The translations under genes were made by a program, and so were the position numbers. Under the pieces are notes generated by a model that did not search any database, was not told the origin of the DNA, and was given only the letters and a program-made list of their open reading frames with translations. Shown here in pieces: positions 8,768 to 17,695 of a DNA stretch of 43,745 bases. The stretch's first letter is position 1. The number at the start of each line of letters is the position of its first letter. Source of the DNA: Pseudochelatococcus contaminans (GTDB taxonomy: Bacteria > Pseudomonadota > Alphaproteobacteria > Rhizobiales > Beijerinckiaceae); assembly GCF_014195635.1 (NCBI RefSeq), contig NZ_JACICC010000014.1, positions 1 through 43,745 of the forward strand. The letters run 5' to 3'.

Positions 8768-9351
8768 TGCAGATGCAATCCGATATGCCGAAAGGCTGTT
8801 TCGTCGCCGTCGTCGGCCCCAGCGGGGCCGGCAAGGATACGATCATGGATGCAGCGCGTGTGGCTCTTGCGGGCGACACGCGTTTTCATTTTGTGCGCCG
8901 CATCATCACCCGCCCGCAAATGCCGGGCACGGAAGATCATGACAGTCTGGATGAAGCATCTTTTGCAACAGCTGCAGGCGAGGGAGCCTTCGCTCTGCAC
9001 TGGCAGGCGCATGGCCTGAGCTATGGATTGCCAAAATCACTGGAGGATGAAATCGCCGACGGTACGGTGGTGATCGCCAACGTTTCACGGCGAGTGCTTG
9101 GCGATATTCGCAGGCTCTACAAATCACGTTCTGTGGTCGTGATAACAGCCCGACCGGACGTTCTGGCAGAACGGCTTGCGTCGCGTGGTCGTGAAAGCCG
9201 GGAAGAAATCACCGCGCGACTTGCGCGTGAAGTGAGCTTCGATGACGATGCCGGAGATGTTGTCACAATAGACAATTCAGGTGATGTCAATGCATCCACA
9301 GAGACCTTCCTTCATCATTTGAAGGAAATAACTGTTAAAACAATTGCTTAG
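8767..9351 (+). CDS. phnN: PhnN, ribose 1,5-bisphosphate phosphokinase
   Basis: PhnN phosphorylates ribose 1,5-bisphosphate to PRPP, returning the sugar left by C-P lyase to nucleotide synthesis. The 194-residue protein has a guanylate-kinase-like fold with the P-loop GPSGAGKD near residues 17-24 and the RRIITRP substrate segment. The ATG at 8767 shares its A with the phnM stop; a TTG just before it is less likely. It closes the operon: a 102-bp gap with a Pho box follows. Confidence 0.92.
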   Translation: MQMQSDMPKGCFVAVVGPSGAGKDTIMDAARVALAGDTRFHFVRRIITRPQMPGTEDHDSLDEASFATAAGEGAFALHWQAHGLSYGLPKSLEDEIADGTVVIANVSRRVLGDIRRLYKSRSVVVITARPDVLAERLASRGRESREEITARLAREVSFDDDAGDVVTIDNSGDVNASTETFLHHLKEITVKTIA

Positions 9352-9386
9352 GTGAAATCTCTATAGCGGCGTGTAAATTTACACAA

Positions 9387-9415
9387 ACGTCATTATGCTT
9401 TCATTGCAGTGTCAT
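9387..9415 (+). promoter_or_regulatory. Pho box of the phnCDE operon
   Basis: Three heptamers, ACGTCAT, CTTTCAT and GTGTCAT, lie 11 bp apart with 4-bp spacers. They match the CTGTCAT consensus at 5, 6 and 6 of 7 positions. The site lies just before phnC and gives the importer operon a PhoB-dependent promoter of its own. It also shows that the GTG at 9409, inside the box, cannot be the phnC start. Confidence 0.75.
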
Positions 9416-9431
9416 GGAAGCAATTCAAAGT

Positions 9432-9961
9432 GAGCATGAATGGAGACGAATTCATGCTTCAACTGAACAACATAACGCGCCGCTATAATGACAAGGTGGC
9501 GGTTTCGGGCGTGGACCTCGAAATCGAGCCGGGCACGTTTGTGGGAATTATCGGGCGCTCGGGCGCGGGAAAGTCGACGCTTCTGCGTATGATCAATCGC
9601 CTTGTCGAGCCGTCCGAGGGAACAATTCACTGGGATGGTCGTGATGTTACGGGCCTTAAAGGTTCGGGATTGCGCGACTGGCGCGCGCAATGTGCGAGCA
9701 TGAATGGAGACGAATTCATGCTTCAACTGAACAACATAACGCGCCGCTATAATGACAAGGTGGCGGTTTCGGGCGTGGACCTCGAAATCGAGCCGGGCAC
9801 GTTTGTGGGAATTATCGGGCGCTCGGGCGCGGGAAAGTCGACGCTTCTGCGTATGATCAATCGCCTTGTCGAGCCGTCCGAGGGAACAATTCACTGGGAT
9901 GGTCGTGATGTTACGGGCCTTAAAGGTTCGGGATTGCGCGACTGGCGCGCGCAATGTGCGA
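9432..9961. repeat. Exact 264-bp tandem duplication in phnC
   Basis: Positions 9432-9697 and 9696-9961 are identical with an offset of 264 bp (88 codons). The unit starts upstream of the phnC ribosome binding site and ends inside codon 82 of the native gene. Only the dinucleotide GA is shared by the outer borders and the junction, so the duplication arose at microhomology or is an assembly error. Confidence 0.95.
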
Positions 9962-10545
9962 TGATTTTCCAGCATTTCAATCTGGTTGATCGTCTGGATG
10001 TTCTGACCAATGTTCTGATGGGGCGTCTCAATTATGTTTCGACGCCCAAGTCGCTCCTGCGTATCTGGAGCGACGAAGAACGCCTGATCGCGCTTTCCGC
10101 TCTGCAGCAGTTCGATATTGCGCATCTTGCGGCGCACCGCGCCGATGAACTTTCGGGTGGCCAGCAGCAGCGCGTGGCGATTGCCCGCGCGCTCGTGCAG
10201 CAGCCACGCATTATTCTTGCCGATGAGCCTATTGCGTCGCTCGATCCGCGCAATACCCGCAGCGTCATGGACGCCCTGCGCCGCATCAATCGCGAATATG
10301 GCATTACGGTCCTCTGCAATCTGCACTCGCTCGATATTGCGCGCAGCTATTGCGACCGCCTCGTCGGCATGTCTGCTGGCAAGATCGTATTCCGTGGCAC
10401 ACCGTCGATGCTGACAGATATGGCATCACGTGACCTTTACGGCATGGAAGCCGCTGACGTCATCGACGCCGATGAACAGGCTGAAACAATGCCAATGCCA
10501 GCTCCGCAGTCGGCTGAAGCCGTTCTGCGCCAGCTTTCCGCCTGA
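9454..10545 (+). CDS. phnC: PhnC, phosphonate ABC importer ATPase (with duplicated N-terminus)
   Basis: PhnC energises phosphonate uptake through PhnE. From the ATG at 9454 (GGAGA 7 nt upstream) the frame gives 363 residues, against about 260-280 for the family. Residues 1-88 are repeated exactly, so there are two Walker A motifs, GRSGAGKST with K40 and K128. There is only one set of downstream motifs (Q-loop IFQHFN, signature [15 protein letters not shown], Walker [13 protein letters not shown]). The second copy repeats the same binding site and ATG at 9718, from which a normal 275-residue PhnC can be made. So function is probably retained by internal initiation even if the long form is inactive. 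The promoter side carries a Pho box. Confidence 0.9.
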   Translation: MLQLNNITRRYNDKVAVSGVDLEIEPGTFVGIIGRSGAGKSTLLRMINRLVEPSEGTIHWDGRDVTGLKGSGLRDWRAQCASMNGDEFMLQLNNITRRYNDKVAVSGVDLEIEPGTFVGIIGRSGAGKSTLLRMINRLVEPSEGTIHWDGRDVTGLKGSGLRDWRAQCAMIFQHFNLVDRLDVLTNVLMGRLNYVSTPKSLLRIWSDEERLIALSALQQFDIAHLAAHRADELSGGQQQRVAIARALVQQPRIILADEPIASLDPRNTRSVMDALRRINREYGITVLCNLHSLDIARSYCDRLVGMSAGKIVFRGTPSMLTDMASRDLYGMEAADVIDADEQAETMPMPAPQSAEAVLRQLSA

Positions 10546-10601
10546 GCGCATAAAGCTCCGGAAAAAACACGCTCCAAACTCAGGATTAACAGGAGATACC
10601 T

Positions 10602-11543
10602 ATGCTTAACCGTAGAAACTTTCTGGCGGCGGCTGCGCTTACCGCAACGCTGACCATGCCAATGATGGCCTCCACCGCTCAGGCTGCTGACTGGAGCAAG
10701 GATTATCCGGAAATCGTTCTGGGCGTTATCCCGTCTGAAAACGCCTCGACCACTTCCGACCGTTATGCACCTCTGGCTGCATATCTCGGCAAGGAACTTG
10801 GCACCAAGGTCACGCTGCGCGTCGCCAACGACTACGCCGCCGTCATCGAAGGCCAGCGCGCCGGTAACATCCAGATCGCATTCTATGGCCCGGCTTCTTA
10901 TGCCCGCGCCGTCATGACCGGCGTTGAAACCACTCCGCTCGTCAACCAGCGTCATGACACCGGCGTCAACGGCTACTACTCTGTCGTTTATGTTCGCGCC
11001 GACAGCCCCTACCAGAAAATGGATGACCTGAAGGGCAAGACCATTGCTCTCGTTGATCCGAACTCCACGTCGGGCAACCATGCTCCGCGCTTCTTCCTCA
11101 ACCGCGAAGGCTATAGCGTCGATACGTTCTTCGGTAAGAACTTCTTTGCTGGCAGCCATGAAAATGCAGTTCTTGCTCTTGCGCAGGGCACCGCTGACGC
11201 CGCTGCCAACTCCTGGAACTCGGAAAACGATTCCCACCTGACCCGTATGGTCAGCCGCAGCGTTCTGAAAGACGCCAACGGCAAGGCAATGACGAAGGAC
11301 GATTTCCGCGTCATCTTCAAGTCGGACCTCCTTCCAGACGACCCGTTCGCCGTTCTCAGCACGCTGCCAGACCAGTTGAAGGCAGACATCAAGCAGGCTT
11401 TCCTCGACATGCCAACCAAGGACAAGGCTGGCTTTGACGCCCTTTCCGACGGCAAGGATCAGGAATTCGTAGCCACCGAAGCGAAGGATTTCGAACCAAT
11501 CATCGAGATGCTCAAGTTCAACGACAAGGCTCGCAAGTCTTAA
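10602..11543 (+). CDS. phnD: PhnD, periplasmic phosphonate-binding protein
   Basis: PhnD captures phosphonates in the periplasm and delivers them to the PhnC-PhnE importer. The 313-residue protein has a signal peptide (about 1-28, NRRNFLAAAALTATLT then cleavage after AQA) with two arginines, so Tat export is possible though Sec is likely. The mature part has family segments such as IQIAFYGPASYARA and LVDPNSTSGNHAPRFFL, which line the ligand site. AGGAGAT precedes the ATG. It is followed by a strong hairpin, so the abundant binding protein can be made in excess over the permeases. Confidence 0.95.
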   Translation: MLNRRNFLAAAALTATLTMPMMASTAQAADWSKDYPEIVLGVIPSENASTTSDRYAPLAAYLGKELGTKVTLRVANDYAAVIEGQRAGNIQIAFYGPASYARAVMTGVETTPLVNQRHDTGVNGYYSVVYVRADSPYQKMDDLKGKTIALVDPNSTSGNHAPRFFLNREGYSVDTFFGKNFFAGSHENAVLALAQGTADAAANSWNSENDSHLTRMVSRSVLKDANGKAMTKDDFRVIFKSDLLPDDPFAVLSTLPDQLKADIKQAFLDMPTKDKAGFDALSDGKDQEFVATEAKDFEPIIEMLKFNDKARKS

Positions 11544-11561
11544 TCCGCAGAACAATTGAAG

Positions 11562-11593
11562 TGCCCGGAACCTAACCCGTTCCGGGCATTTTT
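11562..11593 (+). terminator. Terminator or attenuator after phnD
   Basis: TGCCCGGAAC pairs with GTTCCGGGCA around a 7-nt loop and is followed by five T residues. It lies between phnD and the permease genes and would reduce their expression relative to phnD. Confidence 0.85.
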
Positions 11594-11596
11594 TAG

Positions 11597-11643
11597 AGCA
11601 TGATCCCGAAAAGTGGGAACCGGTTTTCGGACAAGATCATGCT
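11597..11643. repeat. Palindromic intergenic repeat between phnD and phnE
   Basis: AGCATGATC and GATCATGCT are the outer arms, with an inner CCGAAAA...TTTTCGG and a central GGGAACC. It is related to the element at 2141-2188. Such elements are common between genes in Brucella and other Rhizobiales. Confidence 0.75.
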
Positions 11644-11661
11644 TGATTAAAGGAATCTCGC

Positions 11662-12534
11662 ATGACGGTATCCTCACTCGACGGCAACGGTGCAAAAGGC
11701 CTGCTTGCCGATTATCGCAGAGAAGTCGGCAAACGGCGTCTCTACGGTATCGCGCTGCTCCTCGCGCTTGTCGTTGTCGCCATTGCTGCCTCCGTCGTTG
11801 CCGATGTTCGGCCGGGCACACTGGTCGAAAATCTCTTTCGCTTTACAAGCTATCTCGGTCGCATTCTGCCGGATCTGACCATCGCCAATTTCTGGGGCGA
11901 CCTCGCTGCCTGGTACTGGAACCTCGGCGGCTGGCTCAAGATGCTGTTTGAGACGCTGTTGATCGCCTATCTGGCGACATTGATCGGTGCAGTCGTCGCT
12001 TTCGCCGCTTCCTTCGCAGCATCATCCAACATGGCTCCCAATTCGACGGTTCGCTTCATCGTTCGTCGCGGGCTGGAATTGTTGCGTACGGTTCCAGAAA
12101 TCGTCTTCGCGCTGCTGTTCGTTATCGCCTTCGGTCTTGGGCCGATGGCCGGTGTGCTGGCACTGATGCTTCATACGACAGGAGCACTGGGCAAGCTGTT
12201 CTCCGAAGTCGTCGAGAATATCGATATGCGCCCGGTAGAAGGTATTCGCGCATCGGGCGGCTCCGGCTTGCAGGTCATTCGCTTTGCCGTGCTGCCGCAA
12301 GTGGCCGCAAATTTTGCTTCCTATGGCCTGCTGCGCTTTGAAATCAACGTGCGCGGCGCTTCCGTCATGGGTTTTGTGGGGGCAGGCGGCATCGGGCAGG
12401 AACTGCTTACCTCGATCCGCCAGTTCTATTACAGCGATGTCAGCGCCATTCTGCTTCTGATCATCGTGACGATCGTCGTGATCGATCTTGTCACCCAGCG
12501 CGTGCGTCACGCACTGCTTGGCCGTATTGGTTGA
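11662..12534 (+). CDS. phnE: PhnE, phosphonate ABC importer permease (first copy)
   Basis: This inner-membrane permease is one of two forming the channel of the phosphonate importer. The 290-residue protein has a cytoplasmic N-terminus, a first hydrophobic span near residues 27-48, and further spans of the binding-protein-dependent transport fold. The cytoplasmic coupling loop that contacts PhnC is seen as RPVEGIRASGGSGLQVIRFA (about 192-211). It ends 10 nt before the second permease gene. Expression must pass the hairpin after phnD or start from an undetected promoter. Confidence 0.93.
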   Translation: MTVSSLDGNGAKGLLADYRREVGKRRLYGIALLLALVVVAIAASVVADVRPGTLVENLFRFTSYLGRILPDLTIANFWGDLAAWYWNLGGWLKMLFETLLIAYLATLIGAVVAFAASFAASSNMAPNSTVRFIVRRGLELLRTVPEIVFALLFVIAFGLGPMAGVLALMLHTTGALGKLFSEVVENIDMRPVEGIRASGGSGLQVIRFAVLPQVAANFASYGLLRFEINVRGASVMGFVGAGGIGQELLTSIRQFYYSDVSAILLLIIVTIVVIDLVTQRVRHALLGRIG

Positions 12535-12544
12535 GGAGAGAATT

Positions 12545-13417
12545 ATGACCGACATTGCACAAAGTCTCTCCCGCGAAGCGCATGCGCACGAAAAGGAACT
12601 CAGAGCCGAATATGCCGATCTGTTCGGCAATGGGCGCACATGGCGCAATCTGGCGATTTTAACCGTAGCGCTTATCGCTTCGGTCTGGTTCGCCTTCTAC
12701 TGGCTCGATTTTTCGCTGCTGCGCATTCTAAACGGCCTCGGTCGCCTCGGCGATTTCGCCTTGATGATGATGCCGCCATCATCCGGCGGTCGTTTCAGCC
12801 TTTATCTCTGGTCGATGATGGAAACGCTGGCAATCGCCTATCTCGGCACATTGCTGGCAGCGATCCTCGCTTTTCCATTCGGTTTTCTGGCGGCGAAGAA
12901 CATCATTCCGAATGTCTTCCTGCATTTCGGCATCCGCCGCTTCCTCGATACCATTCGCGGCGTCGATACGCTGATCTGGGCGCTGATCTGGGTGTCGGTT
13001 GTGGGGCTTGGGCCGTTTGCCGGTATCCTCGCCATCGCCTGCTCGGATTTCGGCGCATTCGGCAAGCTGTTCTCGGAAGCCATTGAAGGGGCCGACAAGA
13101 AGCCGGTCGAAGGCGTGGTCTCGTCGGGTGGCGGCAAGCTGCACGGTTATCGCTTCGGCGTGCTGCCACAGGTTTTGCCACTGATCGGCAGTCAGGTGCT
13201 TTACTTCTTCGAGTCAAACACCCGTTCGGCAACGATCATCGGTATTGTTGGGGCAGGTGGCATCGGCGCGCATCTGGCGGAACAGATCAAGGTTCTGAAC
13301 CTTCAGGACGTTTCCTTCCTGATCATCATGATCCTGATCGCTGTTGCCGTGATCGACTGGTTCTCGTCCAAGCTGCGTCACGCCATGATTGGCAAGAAGG
13401 CACAGAAATCGGCTTAA
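12545..13417 (+). CDS. phnE: PhnE, phosphonate ABC importer permease (second copy)
   Basis: A second PhnE-type permease, 290 residues, probably forms a heterodimer with the first. The coupling loop is KPVEGVVSSGGGKLHGYRFG (about 180-200). The N-terminal 45 residues are charged and cytoplasmic. I start it at the ATG at 12545, behind GAGGAGAGAA; an upstream in-frame start at 12488 lies inside the first permease and is rejected. The two permeases share the coupling-loop pattern but differ elsewhere, so they are old paralogues. The stop overlaps that of the convergent marC gene by 4 bp. Confidence 0.93.
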   Translation: MTDIAQSLSREAHAHEKELRAEYADLFGNGRTWRNLAILTVALIASVWFAFYWLDFSLLRILNGLGRLGDFALMMMPPSSGGRFSLYLWSMMETLAIAYLGTLLAAILAFPFGFLAAKNIIPNVFLHFGIRRFLDTIRGVDTLIWALIWVSVVGLGPFAGILAIACSDFGAFGKLFSEAIEGADKKPVEGVVSSGGGKLHGYRFGVLPQVLPLIGSQVLYFFESNTRSATIIGIVGAGGIGAHLAEQIKVLNLQDVSFLIIMILIAVAVIDWFSSKLRHAMIGKKAQKSA

Positions 13418-14043
13418 CCGGTGATGAGTGTCTTGATGCCATCTGCAACGAACTGAACGGCAAGCGCTGCCAGAATGACGCCGAGAAGGCGGGTCAGGAT
13501 GGAACGACCGGTTTCGCCCAGAAACCGGTCGACGCGCTCGGCCAGCAGCAGCACGAGATAGGTAATCAGCAGGCAGACGAAGATGACGCCAAGAAGGGCC
13601 AAACGCGGCCCGACGCCATGGAATGAGTCCGAGGTCAGCACGATTGCCGAAATTGCGCCCGGACCGGCAATCAGCGGAATGGCAAGCGGGAAAGCGGCAA
13701 TATTGCGGATATGGTCCTTGGTGATGGCAACCTCGGCGCTCTTTTCCTTGCGCTCTGTCCGCTTCTCGAAAATCATCTCAAATGCGATCCAGAACAGCAA
13801 CAGGCCACCGGCAACGCGGAACGCACCGATGGTAATGCCGAACATGCCGAGTATCTGCGCGCCCGCAATGGCAAAGAGCGCCATCACGATAAAACCGATG
13901 ATGGAGGCGCGAAGCGCCACCTGTCCGCGGTGGTGCCGCTCCATGCCCGGCGTGAGCGCCAGAAACAATGGCGCCAGTCCGGGCGGATCGATTGTAACAA
14001 GCAGGGTGACGAACGCGCTGAAAACCGTATCGTAGAACCCCAT
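13414..14043 (-). CDS. MarC-family integral membrane protein
   Basis: This 209-residue protein has six predicted membrane spans with family motifs TLLVTIDPPGLAPLFLALTP near the start and PLAIPLIAGPGAISA in the middle. MarC proteins are inner-membrane proteins of unknown transport role; the old link to multiple antibiotic resistance was withdrawn. The start MGFYDTV at 14043 is natural, with AGAAGG upstream. Tn-I begins only 18 bp before the start codon, so the native promoter has been removed and expression now depends on transposon sequence. Confidence 0.9.
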   Translation of the reverse strand: MGFYDTVFSAFVTLLVTIDPPGLAPLFLALTPGMERHHRGQVALRASIIGFIVMALFAIAGAQILGMFGITIGAFRVAGGLLLFWIAFEMIFEKRTERKEKSAEVAITKDHIRNIAAFPLAIPLIAGPGAISAIVLTSDSFHGVGPRLALLGVIFVCLLITYLVLLLAERVDRFLGETGRSILTRLLGVILAALAVQFVADGIKTLITG

Positions 14044-14061
14044 ACTGCACGCGCCCTTCTT

Positions 14062-14101
14062 GGGGCTCCGTGGGCATTTCTACATTAATACACGCTAAGG
14101 G
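14062..14101 (+). repeat. Tn-I left terminal inverted repeat
   Basis: Forty bases starting GGGGCTCCGTGGG and ending CGCTAAGGG. They match the inverted right end at 17832-17871 at 38 of 40 positions. The stop codon of tnpA lies inside the repeat. Confidence 0.93.
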
Positions 14102-17064
14102 AATTTGAAGTTGTTTGGATTGAAGCGGTTAGCCCGGATTGGCCTGAAGCGTTCGAGGGGTCGGTCAATTTCGTTCCAGAGGTAGTCGCCGGTGAGCGCG
14201 ATATGCGCCCATGGTAGTGGTGCGACCTGGGAGAGCAGCTCGTCCGGAATGATAATACCCTGACTGCTGATATAATCGACAGCACGGCTGAGATAGACAG
14301 TGTTCCACAGGATGATGGCGTTGACGACGAGGTTAAGACCGGACGCGCGGTAAGCCATGGTTTCGGCGACGCGGTTGCGCAATTCGCCGAGCTGGTGGAG
14401 GAAGATGGCGCGTGCGAGAGCATGACGGCTTTCACCCTTGTTGAGGATCGCATGCGATCTGCGGCGCAGTTTCGTATCGAGCAGCCAGTCGCAGATGAAG
14501 ATCGAGCGTTCTATCCGGCCCATTTCGCGCAGGGCCTGGTTCAGCCGGTTTTGTCGCGGCGACGCTGCCAGCTTCTTGAGGATGACGGAAGGCGGCACCA
14601 AACCTGCAGCGATCGAAGCCTTCAGCCGCAAGACCTCATCCCAGTGGTGCTCGACGACATCCATGTTAACGGTTCCAGCGATCAGCGCGTCGAGCGGTTC
14701 GTAAGCCGGATCGCGATCAATGACAAAGAGCCTGCGATTGCCGAGATTGCGGATACGGGGAATGAGCCTGTAGCCAAAGGCGTGGAACATGGAGAACGTC
14801 GTTTCGGTGGCGCCAGCGGTATCGGTTGCGTGCTCATAGATTTCGACGGAGCTTTCGTTGTGAAGGAGGCCGTCGAGAACGTAGGGGGCTTCGCCCTCGG
14901 ATGCCTGGATCATGCGGGAGAAGAAGGAAGCAAAACGGTTGGACAGGAAGCCATAGATCGACGCCCCCGGTCGCTTGCCGTATTTTGCATTGTAGTCGAG
15001 GCTGGCTTCGCCACGCCCGCCAGCCGGAAAGAACTGTCCGTCCGAGGAGGAGATATGGCCGTCACCCCAGATCGCGGCAAAGGGATGGGCCTGCTGCGCA
15101 TCGACCAGCACGGCGGTCGCCGTGGCGTAGGTTTCCGATCGCATATGCCTGTCCACCATCAGCATCATCTGGTGGATCGTGACGCCGCGTGAGCTTTCCG
15201 CCATACGTTCGGCTCCGGCATTGGTGGCGTCGGCAAGGATCGCTGCCATCAGCGCTGCCTCGTCGTTTGCCGTCTCACCGGTACGATAATGCGTGAAGCT
15301 GTCGAGGAATTTGGTCCAGCTTTGCACCTCGGCAAGCAGGCTGGTGATCCTGATCCGTGGCACCAGAACATATAGTCGGCGGCTGAGCGCGACGATGCTG
15401 TCGCGCTCCTCCTCGCGGATCGGCGAGATCGACAGGCCCTTGTCGGAAATCGCTGCATCCGGAATAGCATTGGCAGCCGCCGCCTTTGCCAGCTCTTTCA
15501 GCTTCTCATCGAGCGTGGCGGTCCGTTCTGCTCGCCATTCGGCAAAGCTGTCGGGGAGTGCGAGCCCGAGCCGCCCCTCGGCGCGCATCAGCTCGAAGAT
15601 CGGCCGAGGCAGAAGATAATCCTCGAAACTGCGCCATGCCCGGCTGCCTTCGACCCAGATGTCACCGGCCCTCAGACGCTCTCGCAGGTGAACGAGGACC
15701 GCCACTTCCCAGGCGCGCAGGTCGATATCGGCACTGTTCGGGCGCACGCAGCGTCGCCATTTGCGGGTCAGAAAGGCGAGCGGCACCTGCGCCGGCAATT
15801 TCCGGCCGCCATAGAGCGCGCGCAGATGGTCCACTGCTACAAGGATCGGATCATCAGCACGAAACGACCGGAACGAGAACGTGCGGAACATCAGTCTGCC
15901 CAGCTTGCGCAACGATTTGTGCCGCTTGATGAGCTCGTCGAATTCGTTACTGCGATCAGGGTGGACGACAGATCTGGCTGCCGCCATGCTGGCGACCAAT
16001 CCGTCCCAGCCGAGGGAGGCTGCGATCGCCGATGCAAGATCGGTTTTGCTCGCACGAGCGGCCAGAAGCGCCTCGCCGAGCTTGAGATGCTCAAGCGCCA
16101 CCCCATCAAGAACCTCGGCCTCTTTTAGCCGGCGTTCCGTGCGGCTGATCTCGGCCTTGCGGCGGTTGCTCCCAATCATTTTGCAGAACATGTCGATCGT
16201 CAGGTCGGTGATCGACGCCTGTCTCTCGATGACGAAGGCGGCCAGCGTGGCGTAGCGACGTTCGGATGTCAGGCGTCGTATCTCCCGGGCATGCAGAATG
16301 CGTGCATCCCTGGCGATGATGCCGTAGCGATTGGCATGGATCGTCTTGCGACGGTCGTCGGGAATGGCGGCTGAGCGCAATACCTCGAGGCGGGCGATCA
16401 AGTCTTTGAGGTTCTTCAGCTTCGCCCCTTCAGGTGCTTCCGCAATCCAGCCAAGGTGGCTCCGATCGCCGGCCCGCTCAGCGAGGAGCTGATCAAGCGC
16501 CTCGATCGAAGGCTGCTCCAGATCCCGGATCAATTCGCGATAGGCTTGTCGACGCGCCGCCGCCCGGCCGGCCAGTGCCAGACGGATCAGCAGCTCCGGC
16601 ATAGGAACGAGCAACTTTCGTTCCTTCAAGGCTTCGATCACGGCCTTGGCGATCGGCGCACCTTGTTCAGTGGCCGCCGCCTCGCGTGCCGCCGCCGTTA
16701 TCAACTCGCGATAGTCACTCGTCCGGACAGGCTGAAGCTCCAGTGCAGAGACGATCTCGCGCGCGTGTTCCCGGCGCGTTTCGTCGCGCTGGGCGTAGAA
16801 CTCGAACACTGCAGGGTCGATGCCCAGCTGGTCGGCGACAACAGAGACAACCGCCTGAGGTGGAACTTCGCCTATTCGCAGCAGACGGCCCAGATCACGC
16901 ACCAGTGCGAGTTGGATCGCAAAGCCAAGCCGATTATGCGACCGGCGATGCTCCTTGACGAAGACAATATCCTCGGAAGTCAGTGCATAGCGCGCTTGCG
17001 CATCTTCATAAGCTTCGGGTGGTTCGAATAAAACGGCACGCGATTGCTCATCGAGAAACGCCAT
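14095..17064 (-). CDS. tnpA: Tn3-family transposase TnpA of Tn-I
   Basis: This 989-residue DDE transposase recognises the terminal repeats and joins replicons in cointegrates. An N-terminal DNA-binding DUF4158-type region (residues 1-170, DEQSRAVLF...) is followed by the DDE_Tnp_Tn3 domain. Catalytic residues are seen in SSDGQFFPAGGRGEA, in VLDGLLHNES and in LNKGESRHALARAIF. Length is normal and the frame is intact, so it is probably active. It lies 16 nt downstream of tnpR in the same direction. It is clearly different from the Tn-II transposase (965 residues), though the two share the domain order. Confidence 0.95.
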   Translation of the reverse strand: MAFLDEQSRAVLFEPPEAYEDAQARYALTSEDIVFVKEHRRSHNRLGFAIQLALVRDLGRLLRIGEVPPQAVVSVVADQLGIDPAVFEFYAQRDETRREHAREIVSALELQPVRTSDYRELITAAAREAAATEQGAPIAKAVIEALKERKLLVPMPELLIRLALAGRAAARRQAYRELIRDLEQPSIEALDQLLAERAGDRSHLGWIAEAPEGAKLKNLKDLIARLEVLRSAAIPDDRRKTIHANRYGIIARDARILHAREIRRLTSERRYATLAAFVIERQASITDLTIDMFCKMIGSNRRKAEISRTERRLKEAEVLDGVALEHLKLGEALLAARASKTDLASAIAASLGWDGLVASMAAARSVVHPDRSNEFDELIKRHKSLRKLGRLMFRTFSFRSFRADDPILVAVDHLRALYGGRKLPAQVPLAFLTRKWRRCVRPNSADIDLRAWEVAVLVHLRERLRAGDIWVEGSRAWRSFEDYLLPRPIFELMRAEGRLGLALPDSFAEWRAERTATLDEKLKELAKAAAANAIPDAAISDKGLSISPIREEERDSIVALSRRLYVLVPRIRITSLLAEVQSWTKFLDSFTHYRTGETANDEAALMAAILADATNAGAERMAESSRGVTIHQMMLMVDRHMRSETYATATAVLVDAQQAHPFAAIWGDGHISSSDGQFFPAGGRGEASLDYNAKYGKRPGASIYGFLSNRFASFFSRMIQASEGEAPYVLDGLLHNESSVEIYEHATDTAGATETTFSMFHAFGYRLIPRIRNLGNRRLFVIDRDPAYEPLDALIAGTVNMDVVEHHWDEVLRLKASIAAGLVPPSVILKKLAASPRQNRLNQALREMGRIERSIFICDWLLDTKLRRRSHAILNKGESRHALARAIFLHQLGELRNRVAETMAYRASGLNLVVNAIILWNTVYLSRAVDYISSQGIIIPDELLSQVAPLPWAHIALTGDYLWNEIDRPLERFRPIRANRFNPNNFKFP

Positions 17065-17080
17065 CAGCCACGGTCACTCG

Positions 17081-17695
17081 TCAAACTACGGTTTCGGGCG
17101 TGCCGGTCTTGCCGGGGCCTGTCCATCCAGTCCGCTTCAACGTGTCGATCAAGGTCGAGCGCGCCACCTTGAACGTCCGGCACACGGACGCCTTGCTGGC
17201 GCCAGCTTCCAAAGCAGCTAGAACCTGCTCGACCTTTTCCGCATCGATCGTTGGAGGTCTCCCGCCCTTACGGCCACGTCGGCGAGCCGCCGCCAGGCCG
17301 GCATTGACCCGCTCGGTGATCAGCACTCTCTCGTATTCTGCAAGCGAGCCGAACAGGTTGAACAGAAACGCGCCGTGCGAATTCGTGGTGTCGATCGCCT
17401 CCGTGAGAGATCGGAAGGCGACACCACGTTCCTTCAAATCCTCGACGATGCGGATCAAGTGGGAGAGTGACCGGCCTAACCGATCTATCTTCCAGACGAC
17501 CAGGACATCGCCTTCGCGCAATTCGCCGAGGCATGCCTTCAGACCCGGCCGGTCATCACGCGCTCCGGAAGCGCGATCCTGATGGAGATGGCGCTCATCG
17601 ACCCCGGCCGCGAGCAGGGCATCGCGCTGCAAGGCAACCGACTGGCGCTCGTCACTACTCGATACCCGCATGTAACCGATCAACATGTGCGACAA
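17081..17695 (-). CDS. tnpR: Serine resolvase TnpR of Tn-I
   Basis: This site-specific recombinase resolves the cointegrates made by TnpA. The 204-residue protein has the catalytic serine in GYMRVSS (S12), the E-helix region, and a C-terminal helix-turn-helix (about 160-195, ASKASVCRTFKVARSTLIDTL). ATG codons at 17695 and 17686 are both possible; the second begins MLIGYMRVSS. The upstream 60 bp has paired TGCGACA motifs, the likely res site. Confidence 0.93.
   Translation of the reverse strand: MSHMLIGYMRVSSSDERQSVALQRDALLAAGVDERHLHQDRASGARDDRPGLKACLGELREGDVLVVWKIDRLGRSLSHLIRIVEDLKERGVAFRSLTEAIDTTNSHGAFLFNLFGSLAEYERVLITERVNAGLAAARRRGRKGGRPPTIDAEKVEQVLAALEAGASKASVCRTFKVARSTLIDTLKRTGWTGPGKTGTPETVV

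Noticed and set aside
9409-9453. Earlier GTG start of phnC giving MSWKQFKVS
   Set aside because: The codon lies inside the Pho box and upstream of the expected transcript start; the ATG at 9454 has a good ribosome site.
10437-11555. Open frame of 372 codons on the minus strand opposite phnD
   Set aside because: phnD is certain from its signal peptide and ligand-binding segments; the opposite frame is chance.
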